A model generated the notes under the pieces. That model was not told the DNA's origin, did not search any database, and saw only the letters and a program-made list of their open reading frames with translations. A program made the position numbers and the translations under genes. Below, in pieces: positions 51,085-58,536 of a stretch of 64,000 nucleotides of DNA. Position 1 is the stretch's first letter, and each line of letters begins with the position of its first letter. Source of the stretch: Niastella caeni (GTDB lineage Bacteria; Bacteroidota; Bacteroidia; Chitinophagales; Chitinophagaceae); assembly GCF_004834005.1 (NCBI RefSeq), contig NZ_STFF01000005.1, forward strand, positions 620,001 to 684,000. Reading direction: 5' to 3'.

Positions 51085-51128
51085 AAATCCGCTTTCGATA
51101 GCTGGGCGCATGCTGCGAAAGCGGATTT
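51085..51128 (+). terminator. Intercistronic hairpin between acpP and fabF
   Basis: AAATCCGCTTTCG (51085-51097) pairs perfectly with CGAAAGCGGATTT (51116-51128) around an 18-base loop that has its own AGC/GCT pair. The tail TTTCTTACTT is only weakly T-rich. It can act as a partial terminator or RNA stabiliser, letting more acpP than fabF mRNA accumulate. Confidence 0.7.
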
Positions 51129-51157
51129 CTTACTTAAAACTCCCTCTGGCAAGAGCT

Positions 51158-52411
51158 ATGCAATTGAAACGAGTTGTTGTAACCGGTATTGGTGCTCTTA
51201 CACCTATCGGTAATAGTTTACAGGAATATTGGAACGGACTCATTAACGGAGTATCCGGTGCCGATTTTATTACCCAGTTTGATGCCTCCAAATTCAAAAC
51301 ACGCTTTGCCTGCGAGTTAAAGAATTTTGACCCGTTGAATTTCCTTGACCGTAAAGAAGCCCGCAAAATCGACCGTTTTACCCAAACTGCCCTTATCTCC
51401 AGCGATCAGGCAGTGATCGACGCCGGCATTAATAAAGATAATGTGAACGTTGACCGGGTAGGGGTTGTATTTGCCAGCGGTATCGGCGGTTTGATAACCT
51501 TCCAGGAAGAAGTGGTGAATTTCGCCAAAGGCGATGGAACTCCCCGCTTCAATCCCTTCTTCATTCCTAAAATGATCCTGGATATTGCAGCCGGTCACAT
51601 CTCCATGCGGCATGGTTTTCGCGGACCTAACTTTGCCGTGGTAAGTGCTTGTGCCTCCTCTACCAACGCTATTATGGATGCGTTCAACCTCATCCGGCTT
51701 GGCAAAGCAGACATAATTCTTACCGGTGGCGCTGAAAGCGTAATTAGCGAAGCAGGAGTAGGCGGTTTCAATGCCATGAAAGCCCTGAGCGAACGCAACG
51801 ACGACCCCAAATCAGCCAGCCGTCCGTACGATAAAGACCGCGATGGCTTTGTTATGGGAGAAGGTTCCGGCGTATTGGTGGTAGAAGAACTGGAACATGC
51901 CTTGCGACGTGGTGCAAAAATTTATTGCGAAATTGCCGGATGTGGAGCTACAGCCGATGCGCATCACATAACAGCCCCGCACCCTGAAGGACTGGGCGCT
52001 AAAAACGTTATGAACGTAGCTTTGGAAGACGCTGGTATGAAACCCGAGGATATTGATTATATCAATACCCACGGCACTTCAACACCGTTAGGCGATATTG
52101 CCGAAGTGAAAGCCATAACAGATGTTTTTGGTGAACAGGCCTACAAAGTAAACATCAGTTCAACCAAGTCCATGACGGGGCACTGTCTTGGTGCTGCCGG
52201 TGTAGTAGAAGCTATAGCTTGTATCATGAGCGTGGTACACGATATAGTTCCGCCTACTATCAACCATTTCACCGACGACCCTGAGCTGGATTCCCGTTTA
52301 AATTTCACCTTTGAAAAAGCCCAGCAGCGAACTGTACGAGCTGCATTAAGTAATACATTTGGCTTCGGAGGTCACAATGCCTGTGTGATCGTTAAGAAAT
52401 ATAAAGCGTAA
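51158..52411 (+). CDS. fabF: Beta-ketoacyl-ACP synthase II
   Basis: Elongates acyl-ACP with malonyl-ACP. I use ATG 51158 (MQLKRVVVTGIGALTPIG); an upstream frame extension runs through the hairpin tail. Product is 417 aa. Catalytic Cys165 in VVSACASSTNA; the two active-site histidines are in THGTSTPLGD and MTGHCLGAAG. C-terminal SNTFGFGGHNACVIV is also typical. Functionally coupled to the adjacent acpP. Confidence 0.97.
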   Translation: MQLKRVVVTGIGALTPIGNSLQEYWNGLINGVSGADFITQFDASKFKTRFACELKNFDPLNFLDRKEARKIDRFTQTALISSDQAVIDAGINKDNVNVDRVGVVFASGIGGLITFQEEVVNFAKGDGTPRFNPFFIPKMILDIAAGHISMRHGFRGPNFAVVSACASSTNAIMDAFNLIRLGKADIILTGGAESVISEAGVGGFNAMKALSERNDDPKSASRPYDKDRDGFVMGEGSGVLVVEELEHALRRGAKIYCEIAGCGATADAHHITAPHPEGLGAKNVMNVALEDAGMKPEDIDYINTHGTSTPLGDIAEVKAITDVFGEQAYKVNISSTKSMTGHCLGAAGVVEAIACIMSVVHDIVPPTINHFTDDPELDSRLNFTFEKAQQRTVRAALSNTFGFGGHNACVIVKKYKA

Positions 52412-52505
52412 CTTTATACGCTTTGAGTTGTAGAACTAACGATTTTGATGGTTGCGGACTCCTGGCCCTATTTATGATTTTTTGGCTTAATGAAAAATTA
52501 GTAGA

Positions 52506-53249
52506 TTGACAATTGTGGGAATCCTGGACCGCTTTTTAGGCAAAGAAGAGAATCTTTCTTTTAAAAAGAATCTGCGCAATGTACTGGGTTTTACCCCGGG
52601 CAAGCTCGCATTATATAAGGCTGCCCTTACGCATAGGTCCGTAAGGGATAGTGCCGATGAAAATAACGAACGGCTCGAATACCTCGGAGACGCAATTCTC
52701 AGTGGGATCGTAGCCGATTTTCTTTTTAAGAAATACCCCTACAAAGAAGAAGGATTTCTTACCGAAATGCGCTCCAAGATGGTAAATCGTAACAAGCTCA
52801 ACGAAATTGCCATCAAAATGGGTTTGAAAAAGATCACTTTCTACAATAAGTTCGACAATTCGCTAAAGATGAGCCAGATCTTTGGCAATACGCTCGAAGC
52901 AGTGGTAGGTGCTATTTACCTCGACCGCGGGTTTACAAAAACCAAGCAATGGGTGTTTGAATGCATTATCATTCCACACTTGTATATGGAAGACCTGGAG
53001 AACCTCGAGATCAACCATAAGAATAAATTATACGGCTGGGCCAATAAAAATGGGAAGAACCTGGAGTTTGAAACCCTCGATGAACGCATAGAAGGCGGTC
53101 GCCGCCTGTTTACCATCGGCGCCGTAGTAGATGGTGAATTACTGGCCGAAGGCAAAGCCTATAATAAAAAAGACGCCAGCCAGATTGCCGCCGCCATCGC
53201 CATCGATAAACTGGGTTTGAACAAAACTGAAGTTCCTGACGAAGAATAG
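52506..53249 (+). CDS. rnc: Ribonuclease III
   Basis: A double-strand-specific endoribonuclease that processes rRNA and mRNAs. 247 aa from TTG 52506 (TIVGILDRFLG...); GTG 52515 is an alternative and no ATG lies in frame near the start. The RNase III signature is ERLEYLGDAILSGIV, with metal-binding acidic residues in ERLEYLGD and NTLEAVVGAIYLD. The double-stranded RNA-binding domain follows from about residue 175 to 240. Separated from fabF by 94 bp. Confidence 0.94.
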   Translation: MTIVGILDRFLGKEENLSFKKNLRNVLGFTPGKLALYKAALTHRSVRDSADENNERLEYLGDAILSGIVADFLFKKYPYKEEGFLTEMRSKMVNRNKLNEIAIKMGLKKITFYNKFDNSLKMSQIFGNTLEAVVGAIYLDRGFTKTKQWVFECIIIPHLYMEDLENLEINHKNKLYGWANKNGKNLEFETLDERIEGGRRLFTIGAVVDGELLAEGKAYNKKDASQIAAAIAIDKLGLNKTEVPDEE

Positions 53250-53257
53250 GCCCGGAA

Positions 53258-53440
53258 ATACCGAATGTTCAATATTCAATATCGAAGTACTTACAATTAC
53301 TTCTGATCTCTGTATTCCAACTTCTACATTCAACATTCGATACCTGCCTGCCGGCAGGCAGGTTCAATATTCGACGTTCCTCTCTCTTTCCTCATTCCTC
53401 TGTTTTTAATTCTTAATTTTTCATTTCCCTGGATAACATA
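53258..53440. repeat. Mosaic of TTCAATATTC, palindromic and AT-rich repeats
   Basis: After rnc: GTTCAATATTCAATATCGAAG (53269-53288) in slightly varied form, CATTCAACATTCGATACC, then a 22-bp perfect palindrome at 53342-53363 with half-site ACCTGCCTGCC, then TTCAATATTCGACGTTCC and a TTTTTAATTCTTAATTTTTC tract (53402-53421). Several dispersed families sit side by side. The remainder to 53720 is AT-rich with no gene. Confidence 0.65.
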
Positions 53441-53720
53441 ACCTGTCACGCCCTAGCGGATTAGCTTATTCTTCCTAAATACTTCCCCTTATTGTAATGT
53501 TTTTCCAGATATGGGAACATTTCCATGTGCTGGCAGCTGGTTCCTGGCCAGGAAAAATATATTTTTTTGAGACTTTGGGAAAAATAATAATGCTTCTGAT
53601 TATCATTTATTTATAACAAAAATTACCCATTTCCGGCGACCTTCTACCCCCTTATTTTACCCATGCCAAAAAAATCAGGTACGTGTATTGAAAATATTTA
53701 AGCATAAAACTGTTTACCCC

Positions 53721-54680
53721 ATGAAATCAATTTACACTACCCTTTTCGCCCTCCTGATGGCTACCAGCCTGATGGCAGGCTCTATCAAATCCAAAAGTAA
53801 TAACTGGAACTTAACCGGTACATGGAACCTGAACCGCTTACCCGCCAATGGCGATAGCATTATAATACCCGCTGATTCTGTAGTAACCCTCGATCAGCTC
53901 ATTGACCTGGATAATGTGGTAGTTATTATATATGGCACTTTAGATCTGGAAAATGGTAAATTAAGATTGAATTCAGCCAGTCGCATCATAATATATAGCG
54001 GTGGAAAAATAACCGGTGTAAACTCTAACGATCAAATCAAGATCGGTAGCGACATTAAGTTCAAGGGAACACAACTTGTTCAAACAGGCTATAGCTACGC
54101 AGATAATACAACCGGTAACGGCTTTTCGGCTGGCGCTACTCTCCCTGTTGTTTTTCAATCGTTTTATATTACCCGCCAGGGTTCAAACAACCAGCTTAGC
54201 TGGAGTACCAGTGAAGAAGTAAACAACAACTATTATGCAATAGAAAAAAGTACTGATGCCCGCAACTGGAAACAAATAGCTGTAATAATGGGCGCAGGTA
54301 CATCCAGCCTGGTTAATAAATACGCTTATACCGATAAAAACAGTGCCGATGCAGTAGTTTATTACCGCATACGCCAGGTAGATATGAATGGAAGCGCTTT
54401 TTATTCAGCCATTCGGTCATTACGCAATAATGCAAACAGCCAGGTGACCAACATTTTTGCTTCATCAAACAAAACAGTGACCATCGACTTTAACAGCGAT
54501 GTAAGAGATAACGTATCTATACAATTAATAAACATGAGCGGACAGGTTATAGTGCGCAAAGATTTTAATCAGGCTTCTTACCGGCTTATCGTAAATGCGA
54601 TGAGTGCCGGCTCCGGTGTGTACGCCGTACGGGTTAGTGATAGCAAGGGTTGGAGCGAGGTTAAGAAAATAGCATTGTAG
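53721..54680 (+). CDS. Type IX secretion-type cargo protein, 319 aa
   Basis: ATG 53721 (MKSIYTTLFALLMATSLMAG) gives a clear signal peptide; an upstream start adds 11 residues. The mature N-terminal half is a right-handed beta-helix/G8-like region: NWNLTGTWNLNRLPANGDSIIIPADSVVTLD...LDLENGKLRLNSASRIIIYSGGKITG. Next comes a fibronectin-like stretch (QLSWSTSEEVNNNYYAIEKSTDARNWKQIAVI). It ends in a C-terminal domain (TVTIDFNSDVRDNVSIQLINMSGQVIVRK...GVYAVRVSDSKGWSEVKKIAL) like T9SS type A sorting domains. Likely secreted or surface-attached. Carries its own terminator. Confidence 0.82.
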   Translation: MKSIYTTLFALLMATSLMAGSIKSKSNNWNLTGTWNLNRLPANGDSIIIPADSVVTLDQLIDLDNVVVIIYGTLDLENGKLRLNSASRIIIYSGGKITGVNSNDQIKIGSDIKFKGTQLVQTGYSYADNTTGNGFSAGATLPVVFQSFYITRQGSNNQLSWSTSEEVNNNYYAIEKSTDARNWKQIAVIMGAGTSSLVNKYAYTDKNSADAVVYYRIRQVDMNGSAFYSAIRSLRNNANSQVTNIFASSNKTVTIDFNSDVRDNVSIQLINMSGQVIVRKDFNQASYRLIVNAMSAGSGVYAVRVSDSKGWSEVKKIAL

Positions 54681-54714
54681 GTTTAATGGTCCTCATATTA
54701 GGTAAACAGTAATG

Positions 54715-54746
54715 GTTCCGCTGTGTCTACAGCGGAACTTTTTTTA
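54715..54746 (+). terminator. Terminator of the T9SS cargo gene
   Basis: Perfect 10-bp stem GTTCCGCTGT / ACAGCGGAAC with a 4-base loop and eight following Ts. Confidence 0.9.
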
Positions 54747-54861
54747 TACGTTTAGTCTATTTTTTTATGTAATCATCGCAGTTACAGCATCTTCCGTCTA
54801 TAACCGGCTGCCCGTGTGGATTATTACCTTTTCTTGTATTATATTCACAGGGTTAAGTCAG

Positions 54862-54869
54862 TATCTTTA
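54862..54869 (+). promoter_or_regulatory. -7-like box TATCTTTA
   Basis: One mismatch to TAnnTTTG, 16 bp before the MarR-family ATG at 54886. Confidence 0.4.
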
Positions 54870-54885
54870 AGCGAATTGCTATGTC

Positions 54886-55500
54886 ATGTCGGCATTTAAC
54901 CCGGAACGTCATATAACCAATGTAGACTACAAAATAGTGGCTGCTTTGGAAAAAATTTCTGAAGTGTTCAGGGTCTTGTTATGGACGGAAGCCAAGGAAC
55001 ATAAGCTGAGCCCCATACAACTGCAGTTGCTTATTTTTATCAAATACCATACTTCCGACAAGCAGCGCCGCATAGCCTCCATGGCGCGGGAATTCAATCT
55101 TACCAAAGCCACCATCAGCGATTCAATAAAAGTATTGGAGCAGAAAGGGCTCATCAAAAGAACGGATGACGCCCTTGATTCACGCAGTTTTAATTTTTCG
55201 CTTACCGATCAGGGAATGAAGCTCACCGGCATGATCGAGAACTTTACCCTGCCGCTGGATGGCGCCATAGCTACTTTAACACCCCAACAAAAAGACCAGT
55301 TTTTAAAACTGGTGCTCGATCTTATATACCGGTTAAATCAAAGCGGAATTATTTCAACACAACGTATGTGTTACACCTGCTTTTATTATAATGGCGACAG
55401 GCAGCAGGACCATTTTTGCAACCTTATGCAAAAGCCATTGGCCATTGATGAATTGCGTATAGAGTGCCCGGAACATGTGATGGGGGGGAAGGCAAGTTAA
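54886..55500 (+). CDS. MarR-family regulator with Cys-rich C-terminal tail
   Basis: A 204-aa transcription factor. The winged helix lies near residues 35-115: LSPIQLQLLIFIKYHTSDKQRRIASMAREFNLTKATISDSIKVLEQKGLIKR, then wing RTDDALDSRSFNFSLTDQGM. After a helical dimer region, the tail carries four cysteines, C-x2-C-x12-C-x15-C (starting MCYTCFYY near residue 160), which could hold zinc or an iron-sulfur cluster. That fits a redox or metal sensor, but it is inference. Its targets are unknown; the divergent epimerase gene is not in the same direction. Confidence 0.88.
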   Translation: MSAFNPERHITNVDYKIVAALEKISEVFRVLLWTEAKEHKLSPIQLQLLIFIKYHTSDKQRRIASMAREFNLTKATISDSIKVLEQKGLIKRTDDALDSRSFNFSLTDQGMKLTGMIENFTLPLDGAIATLTPQQKDQFLKLVLDLIYRLNQSGIISTQRMCYTCFYYNGDRQQDHFCNLMQKPLAIDELRIECPEHVMGGKAS

Positions 55501-55572
55501 TTAGTTAATAAGTTATTGTGTTAGTAAGTTGAAGTATAACTAAGAACTCAATAACTAACGAACTCAATAACT
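55500..55572. repeat. TTAGTTAATAAGTTATTG-type repeat
   Basis: GTTAATTAGTTAATAAG and its partial complement CTCAATAACTAACGAACTC lie between two convergent genes and can fold back. Low-complexity; could help end transcription. Confidence 0.45.
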
Positions 55573-55972
55573 ATTTTCGCTCCATACACAATTCTACCAG
55601 CACCCCATTAGTATTTTTCGGATGAAGAAAGCACACTAACTTATTATCGGCGCCGGGCTTTGGTTTTTCGTTCAGTAGAACAAAACCTTCACTAACGAGC
55701 CGTTTCATTTCCGCTTCAATGTCTTCTACTTCAAAAGCAATATGGTGTATGCCTTCACCTTTTTTCTCTATGAAGCGGGCAATCACTCCTTCGGCGCTGC
55801 TGCTTTCCAGCAATTCTATTTTGGTATCGCCGGTCTTAAAAAAGGCGGTAGCCACCTGCTCGCTTTCAACCTGCTCGGTTTTATAGCAGGAAGTATTCAG
55901 CAGTTTTTCAAACAAAGGCACCGATTGAGATAATTCGCGAACGGCAATACCAATGTGTTCGATTTTCAGCAT
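55571..55972 (-). CDS. mce: Methylmalonyl-CoA epimerase
   Basis: A 133-aa glyoxalase-fold enzyme that interconverts (R)- and (S)-methylmalonyl-CoA in the propionate pathway. ATG 55972 (MLKIEHIGIAVRELSQSVPLFEKLL) fits the family start; the longer ORF adds 37 unlike residues. Metal ligands and signature: HIGIAV near the start, EGIHHIAFEVEDIEAEM in the middle, and FLHPKNTNGVLVEL at the end. Its B12-dependent partner mutase is not in this window, though nrdJ shows the cell uses B12. Confidence 0.93.
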   Translation of the reverse strand: MLKIEHIGIAVRELSQSVPLFEKLLNTSCYKTEQVESEQVATAFFKTGDTKIELLESSSAEGVIARFIEKKGEGIHHIAFEVEDIEAEMKRLVSEGFVLLNEKPKPGADNKLVCFLHPKNTNGVLVELCMERK

Positions 55973-56095
55973 ATCACGTAGTTGTAGTTTGTTAGGTAAC
56001 AAATTTAATGGAATAGCTTTTGGAGTATTAAAAAACAGTTTCATGTTACAAGTTACAGGGACTTTAAAATTCGGTAATCCCACTATTATTCAGTT

Positions 56096-56156
56096 TGCTT
56101 GCCCTGAAACCTGGAACCTGGAACTTGCAACCTGGAACCCGGAAACCGGCAATCAA
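56096..56156. repeat. CCTGGAACC / GGAAACCGG repeat cluster
   Basis: CTTGCCCTGAAACCTGGAACC, TGGAACTTGCAACCTGG and AACCCGGAAACCGGCAATC follow one another between the epimerase and cysteine desulfurase genes. Same dispersed family as at 23.4 and 46.3 kb. Confidence 0.65.
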
Positions 56157-56172
56157 ATACAACCATTTCAAT

Positions 56173-56180
56173 TAATTTTG
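56173..56180 (+). promoter_or_regulatory. -7 box TAATTTTG of the cysteine desulfurase gene
   Basis: Matches TAnnTTTG, 25 bp before ATG 56206. The -33 region falls in the repeat cluster and is unclear. Confidence 0.5.
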
Positions 56181-56205
56181 TGTTTACAACCTTGGGTAAT
56201 ACCCA

Positions 56206-57378
56206 ATGAATATGCTGAAACTTCCCATTTATCTCGATCATAACGCCACAACGCCCTGCGACCCGCGGGTAATGGAAGTGATGTTGCCCTATTTCACCGA
56301 TCTGTATGGCAATGCGGCCAGTCGCAGCCACTCCTTTGGCTGGCAGGCCGAAGAGGCGGTAGACTATGCCCGCGAACAGGTAGCCAGGCTTATTGGTGCC
56401 GAACCCAAAGAGATCATTTTTACCTCAGGCGCCACAGAAGGCGATAACCTGGCCATAAAAGGGGCGTTTGAAATGTATGCCGGCAAGGGAAACCATATTA
56501 TTACCTGTGTAACCGAACACAAGGCTGTGCTGGATACCTGCAGGCATATTGAGAAGTTGGGCGGAACCGTAACCTACCTGCCGGTAAATAAAGAAGGCCT
56601 GATAGATCTGCAACAACTGGAAGCAGCTATCACCCCTCGCACCATTTTGATAGCTATCATGTACGCCAATAATGAAACAGGCACCATTCAACCGGTTAAA
56701 GAAATAGGCAAACTGGCCAAAAAGCACGGCGTGTTGTTCTTTACCGACGCTACCCAGGCGGTAGGCAAAATACCAGTTGATGTTATAAAAGATGAAATTG
56801 ACCTGCTCACCTGCAGTGCGCATAAGATGTATGGACCAAAAGGGGTGGGGGCATTGTACGTACGCCGGAAAAATCCGCGCGTTAAATTAACGGCCCAGTT
56901 AGATGGCGGCGGTCATGAAAAGGGAATGCGTAGTGGTACGCTGAATGTCCCCGGCATTGCCGGTCTTGGAAAAGCTGCCGACATCTGCCGCCAGCAACTG
57001 GAAGCAGATGGCCAACGCCTGAGCCAATTGCGCGATAAACTGGAAAATGCCCTGTTGAAACTGGATGCTACTTATGTAAATGGAAGCCGGGACCACCGCC
57101 TGCCACACGTTGCCAATATCTCGTTTAACTTTGTGAACGGGGACGGGCTGATGATGGGATTGAATAAAGAGGTGGCGCTATCGTCCGGGGCTGCCTGTAC
57201 CAGTGCATCCATGGAACCCAGCTATGTGCTCAAAGCGCTGGGGGTAGAAGATGACCTGGCGCATAGCTCCTTACGGTTTTCCATTGGCCGGTTCACCACA
57301 GAAGAACAAATTGATTTTGTGATAGAAAAGGTGACTAATACGGTGGAACTGCTACGTAAGAATTTGATAATTAGCTAA
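56206..57378 (+). CDS. iscS: Cysteine desulfurase (NifS/IscS family)
   Basis: A 390-aa PLP enzyme that takes sulfur from cysteine for iron-sulfur clusters and tRNA thiolation. PLP lysine Lys207 is in TCSAHKMYGPKG; His106 (TEHKAVLD) stacks on PLP; the sulfur-carrying Cys331 is in SSGAACTSAS. Starts YLDHNATTP as expected. The gene shares its neighbourhood with an IscA-type scaffold 168 bp downstream, suggesting a small Isc unit; iscU is not seen. Confidence 0.94.
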   Translation: MNMLKLPIYLDHNATTPCDPRVMEVMLPYFTDLYGNAASRSHSFGWQAEEAVDYAREQVARLIGAEPKEIIFTSGATEGDNLAIKGAFEMYAGKGNHIITCVTEHKAVLDTCRHIEKLGGTVTYLPVNKEGLIDLQQLEAAITPRTILIAIMYANNETGTIQPVKEIGKLAKKHGVLFFTDATQAVGKIPVDVIKDEIDLLTCSAHKMYGPKGVGALYVRRKNPRVKLTAQLDGGGHEKGMRSGTLNVPGIAGLGKAADICRQQLEADGQRLSQLRDKLENALLKLDATYVNGSRDHRLPHVANISFNFVNGDGLMMGLNKEVALSSGAACTSASMEPSYVLKALGVEDDLAHSSLRFSIGRFTTEEQIDFVIEKVTNTVELLRKNLIIS

Positions 57379-57546
57379 TTTGAAAATGAGAAAACAAAAG
57401 TTCAAACGAATTGAAGTACAAAATAGAAAAGGTTATCTTTAAACAAATCAGGTAAAAAAGCGTTATAAAATAGGATGTGCTTTTATTGAAAATCAAATCA
57501 TTAGAAGCTGAATTTTCAAATTTGCACATTTTCAAACCTTCAAATT
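57376..57546. repeat. TTTTCAAATTTGCAC repeat, two copies
   Basis: AATTTGAAAATGAG (57379-57392) and, in the other orientation, ATTTTCAAATTTGCACATTTTC then CTTCAAATT (57511-57546). The second ends exactly at the IscA-type ATG. Same family as 42554-42583. Confidence 0.6.
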
Positions 57547-57879
57547 ATGATTTTTGTAAGCGATAAAGCAAAAGAGAAAGTAAGTAAACTGATGGAAGAA
57601 GGCGGCCATGCCCCCGATGCCGGTTATTTTTTACGGGTATCAGTGGTAGGTGGCGGATGTTCTGGCCTCAGTTATAAAATGGATTTTGATAACCAATCGA
57701 AACCCGGTGACCAGGTGTTTGAAGATAACGGCGTAAAAGTGGTTACCGACCTGAAGAGCTTTTTGTACCTGGTGAATACCACGCTGGAATTCTCAGAAGG
57801 GCTTAATGGCAAGGGATTCTATTTTAATAATCCCAATGCGAGCCGCACCTGCGCATGTGGAGAAAGCTTTTCGGTATAG
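57547..57879 (+). CDS. Iron-sulfur cluster assembly protein (HesB/IscA/ErpA family)
   Basis: A 110-aa A-type carrier. The three conserved cysteines are in GGGCSGLSYKM (first Cys) and CACGESF (last two, C-x-C). It receives or delivers [Fe-S] clusters, in line with the cysteine desulfurase gene upstream. Whether it is closer to IscA, ErpA or SufA cannot be told. Ends about 85 bp before a terminator. Confidence 0.93.
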   Translation: MIFVSDKAKEKVSKLMEEGGHAPDAGYFLRVSVVGGGCSGLSYKMDFDNQSKPGDQVFEDNGVKVVTDLKSFLYLVNTTLEFSEGLNGKGFYFNNPNASRTCACGESFSV

Positions 57880-57965
57880 GGAACGCATATGTTATAAAGG
57901 CAGAATAGCCTTGTCAAACCTGTTAACTTTATAACCTGCCAACTTTTCTCATCTTCTTACAATAC

Positions 57966-57999
57966 AGGCCCTGTTTTTGTGAAAAACAAGGCCTTTTAT
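57966..57999 (+). terminator. Terminator after the IscA-type gene
   Basis: AGGCC / GGCCT outer stem, one C-A mismatch, TGTTTTT / AAAAACA inner stem, GTG loop, then TTTTATTTTT. Just before it, 57908-57948 has CAAACCTGTTAAC and CCAACTTTTCTC repeat words. Confidence 0.82.
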
Positions 58000-58085
58000 T
58001 TTTCCCACCGGCTACCTCTCGTTTACCGCTTCTTCGCATTTCCTTCATATCTGGGTCGTTTTTGCATAACCTTTTTATTGAACCT

Positions 58086-58233
58086 GTCACGTACCTGTTT
58101 CGCAGGTATTTCGTAGATGTCTCGTACCTTTTAAAGGAACGGCTTATATACGACACATATACGAGATATGTACGGGATATATACGAAACATTGGATAATC
58201 AGATGTAGCCCAAGTACGACCCGGGTACGAACC
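58086..58233. repeat. Phased array of 11-bp units (ANNTACGANAY)
   Basis: Ten degenerate 11-bp units. Four run leftward, back to back, at 58086, 58097, 58108 and 58119 (for example GTCTCGTACCT). After 16 bp, four run rightward at 58146, 58157, 58168 and 58179 (ATATACGACAC, ATATACGAGAT, ATGTACGGGAT, ATATACGAAAC). After two decayed units, two more stand at 58212 and 58223 (AAGTACGACCC, GGGTACGAACC), 66 bp (6 x 11) on from the first rightward unit and so still in phase. It lies between the IscA-type gene and gldF, with no ORF. It is not CRISPR (no spacers) and is outside the usual Bacteroidetes promoter motifs. Confidence 0.75.
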
Positions 58234-58336
58234 TGAGGTAAAGAATGAGTAAAAGCCAGTGACGAGTAGTTAGTAGTGCGTGTAGGTGTTATAAGGGGCT
58301 GTTTTTCTCCCTTTAGGGCTGGGCCTAAAATAAAAA

Positions 58337-58368
58337 TCCCCCGTTTGTATCGGGGGGACTTTTTATGC
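58337..58368. terminator. Terminator downstream of the 11-bp array
   Basis: TCCCCCG (58337-58343) / CGGGGG (58351-58356), with A/T-runs on both sides, so it can work on either strand. No gene lies between it and the terminator at 57999, so it may end an RNA that spans the array. Confidence 0.7.
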
Positions 58369-58522
58369 AGTAGGTTTCGGCTATTTTATGATTGAACAGA
58401 AATAGACGGTAACCGGATGTTCATTTTTCATGGATAATAGTGAAGACTAGACGCAATATAATAAAATTGCTGAAACGAGCGTCATATAGCCGCATCTTTT
58501 ATTTACTTATACTTATAATCAC

Positions 58523-58530
58523 TTATTTTC
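58523..58530 (+). promoter_or_regulatory. -7-like box TATTTTCG of gldF
   Basis: One base different from TAnnTTTG, six bases before ATG 58537. Upstream, 58381-58522 is AT-rich with no further clear signal. Confidence 0.4.
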
Positions 58531-58536
58531 GCTCCC

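Noticed and set aside
57929..58156. 75-codon minus-strand ORF
   Set aside because: Runs through a terminator stem and half of the 11-bp array; the sequence is a by-product of these elements.
58086..58233. 11-bp array as CRISPR or replication-origin iterons
   Set aside because: Units abut with no spacers, and there is no dnaA, repA or cas gene near; iteron use cannot be excluded entirely but has no support here.
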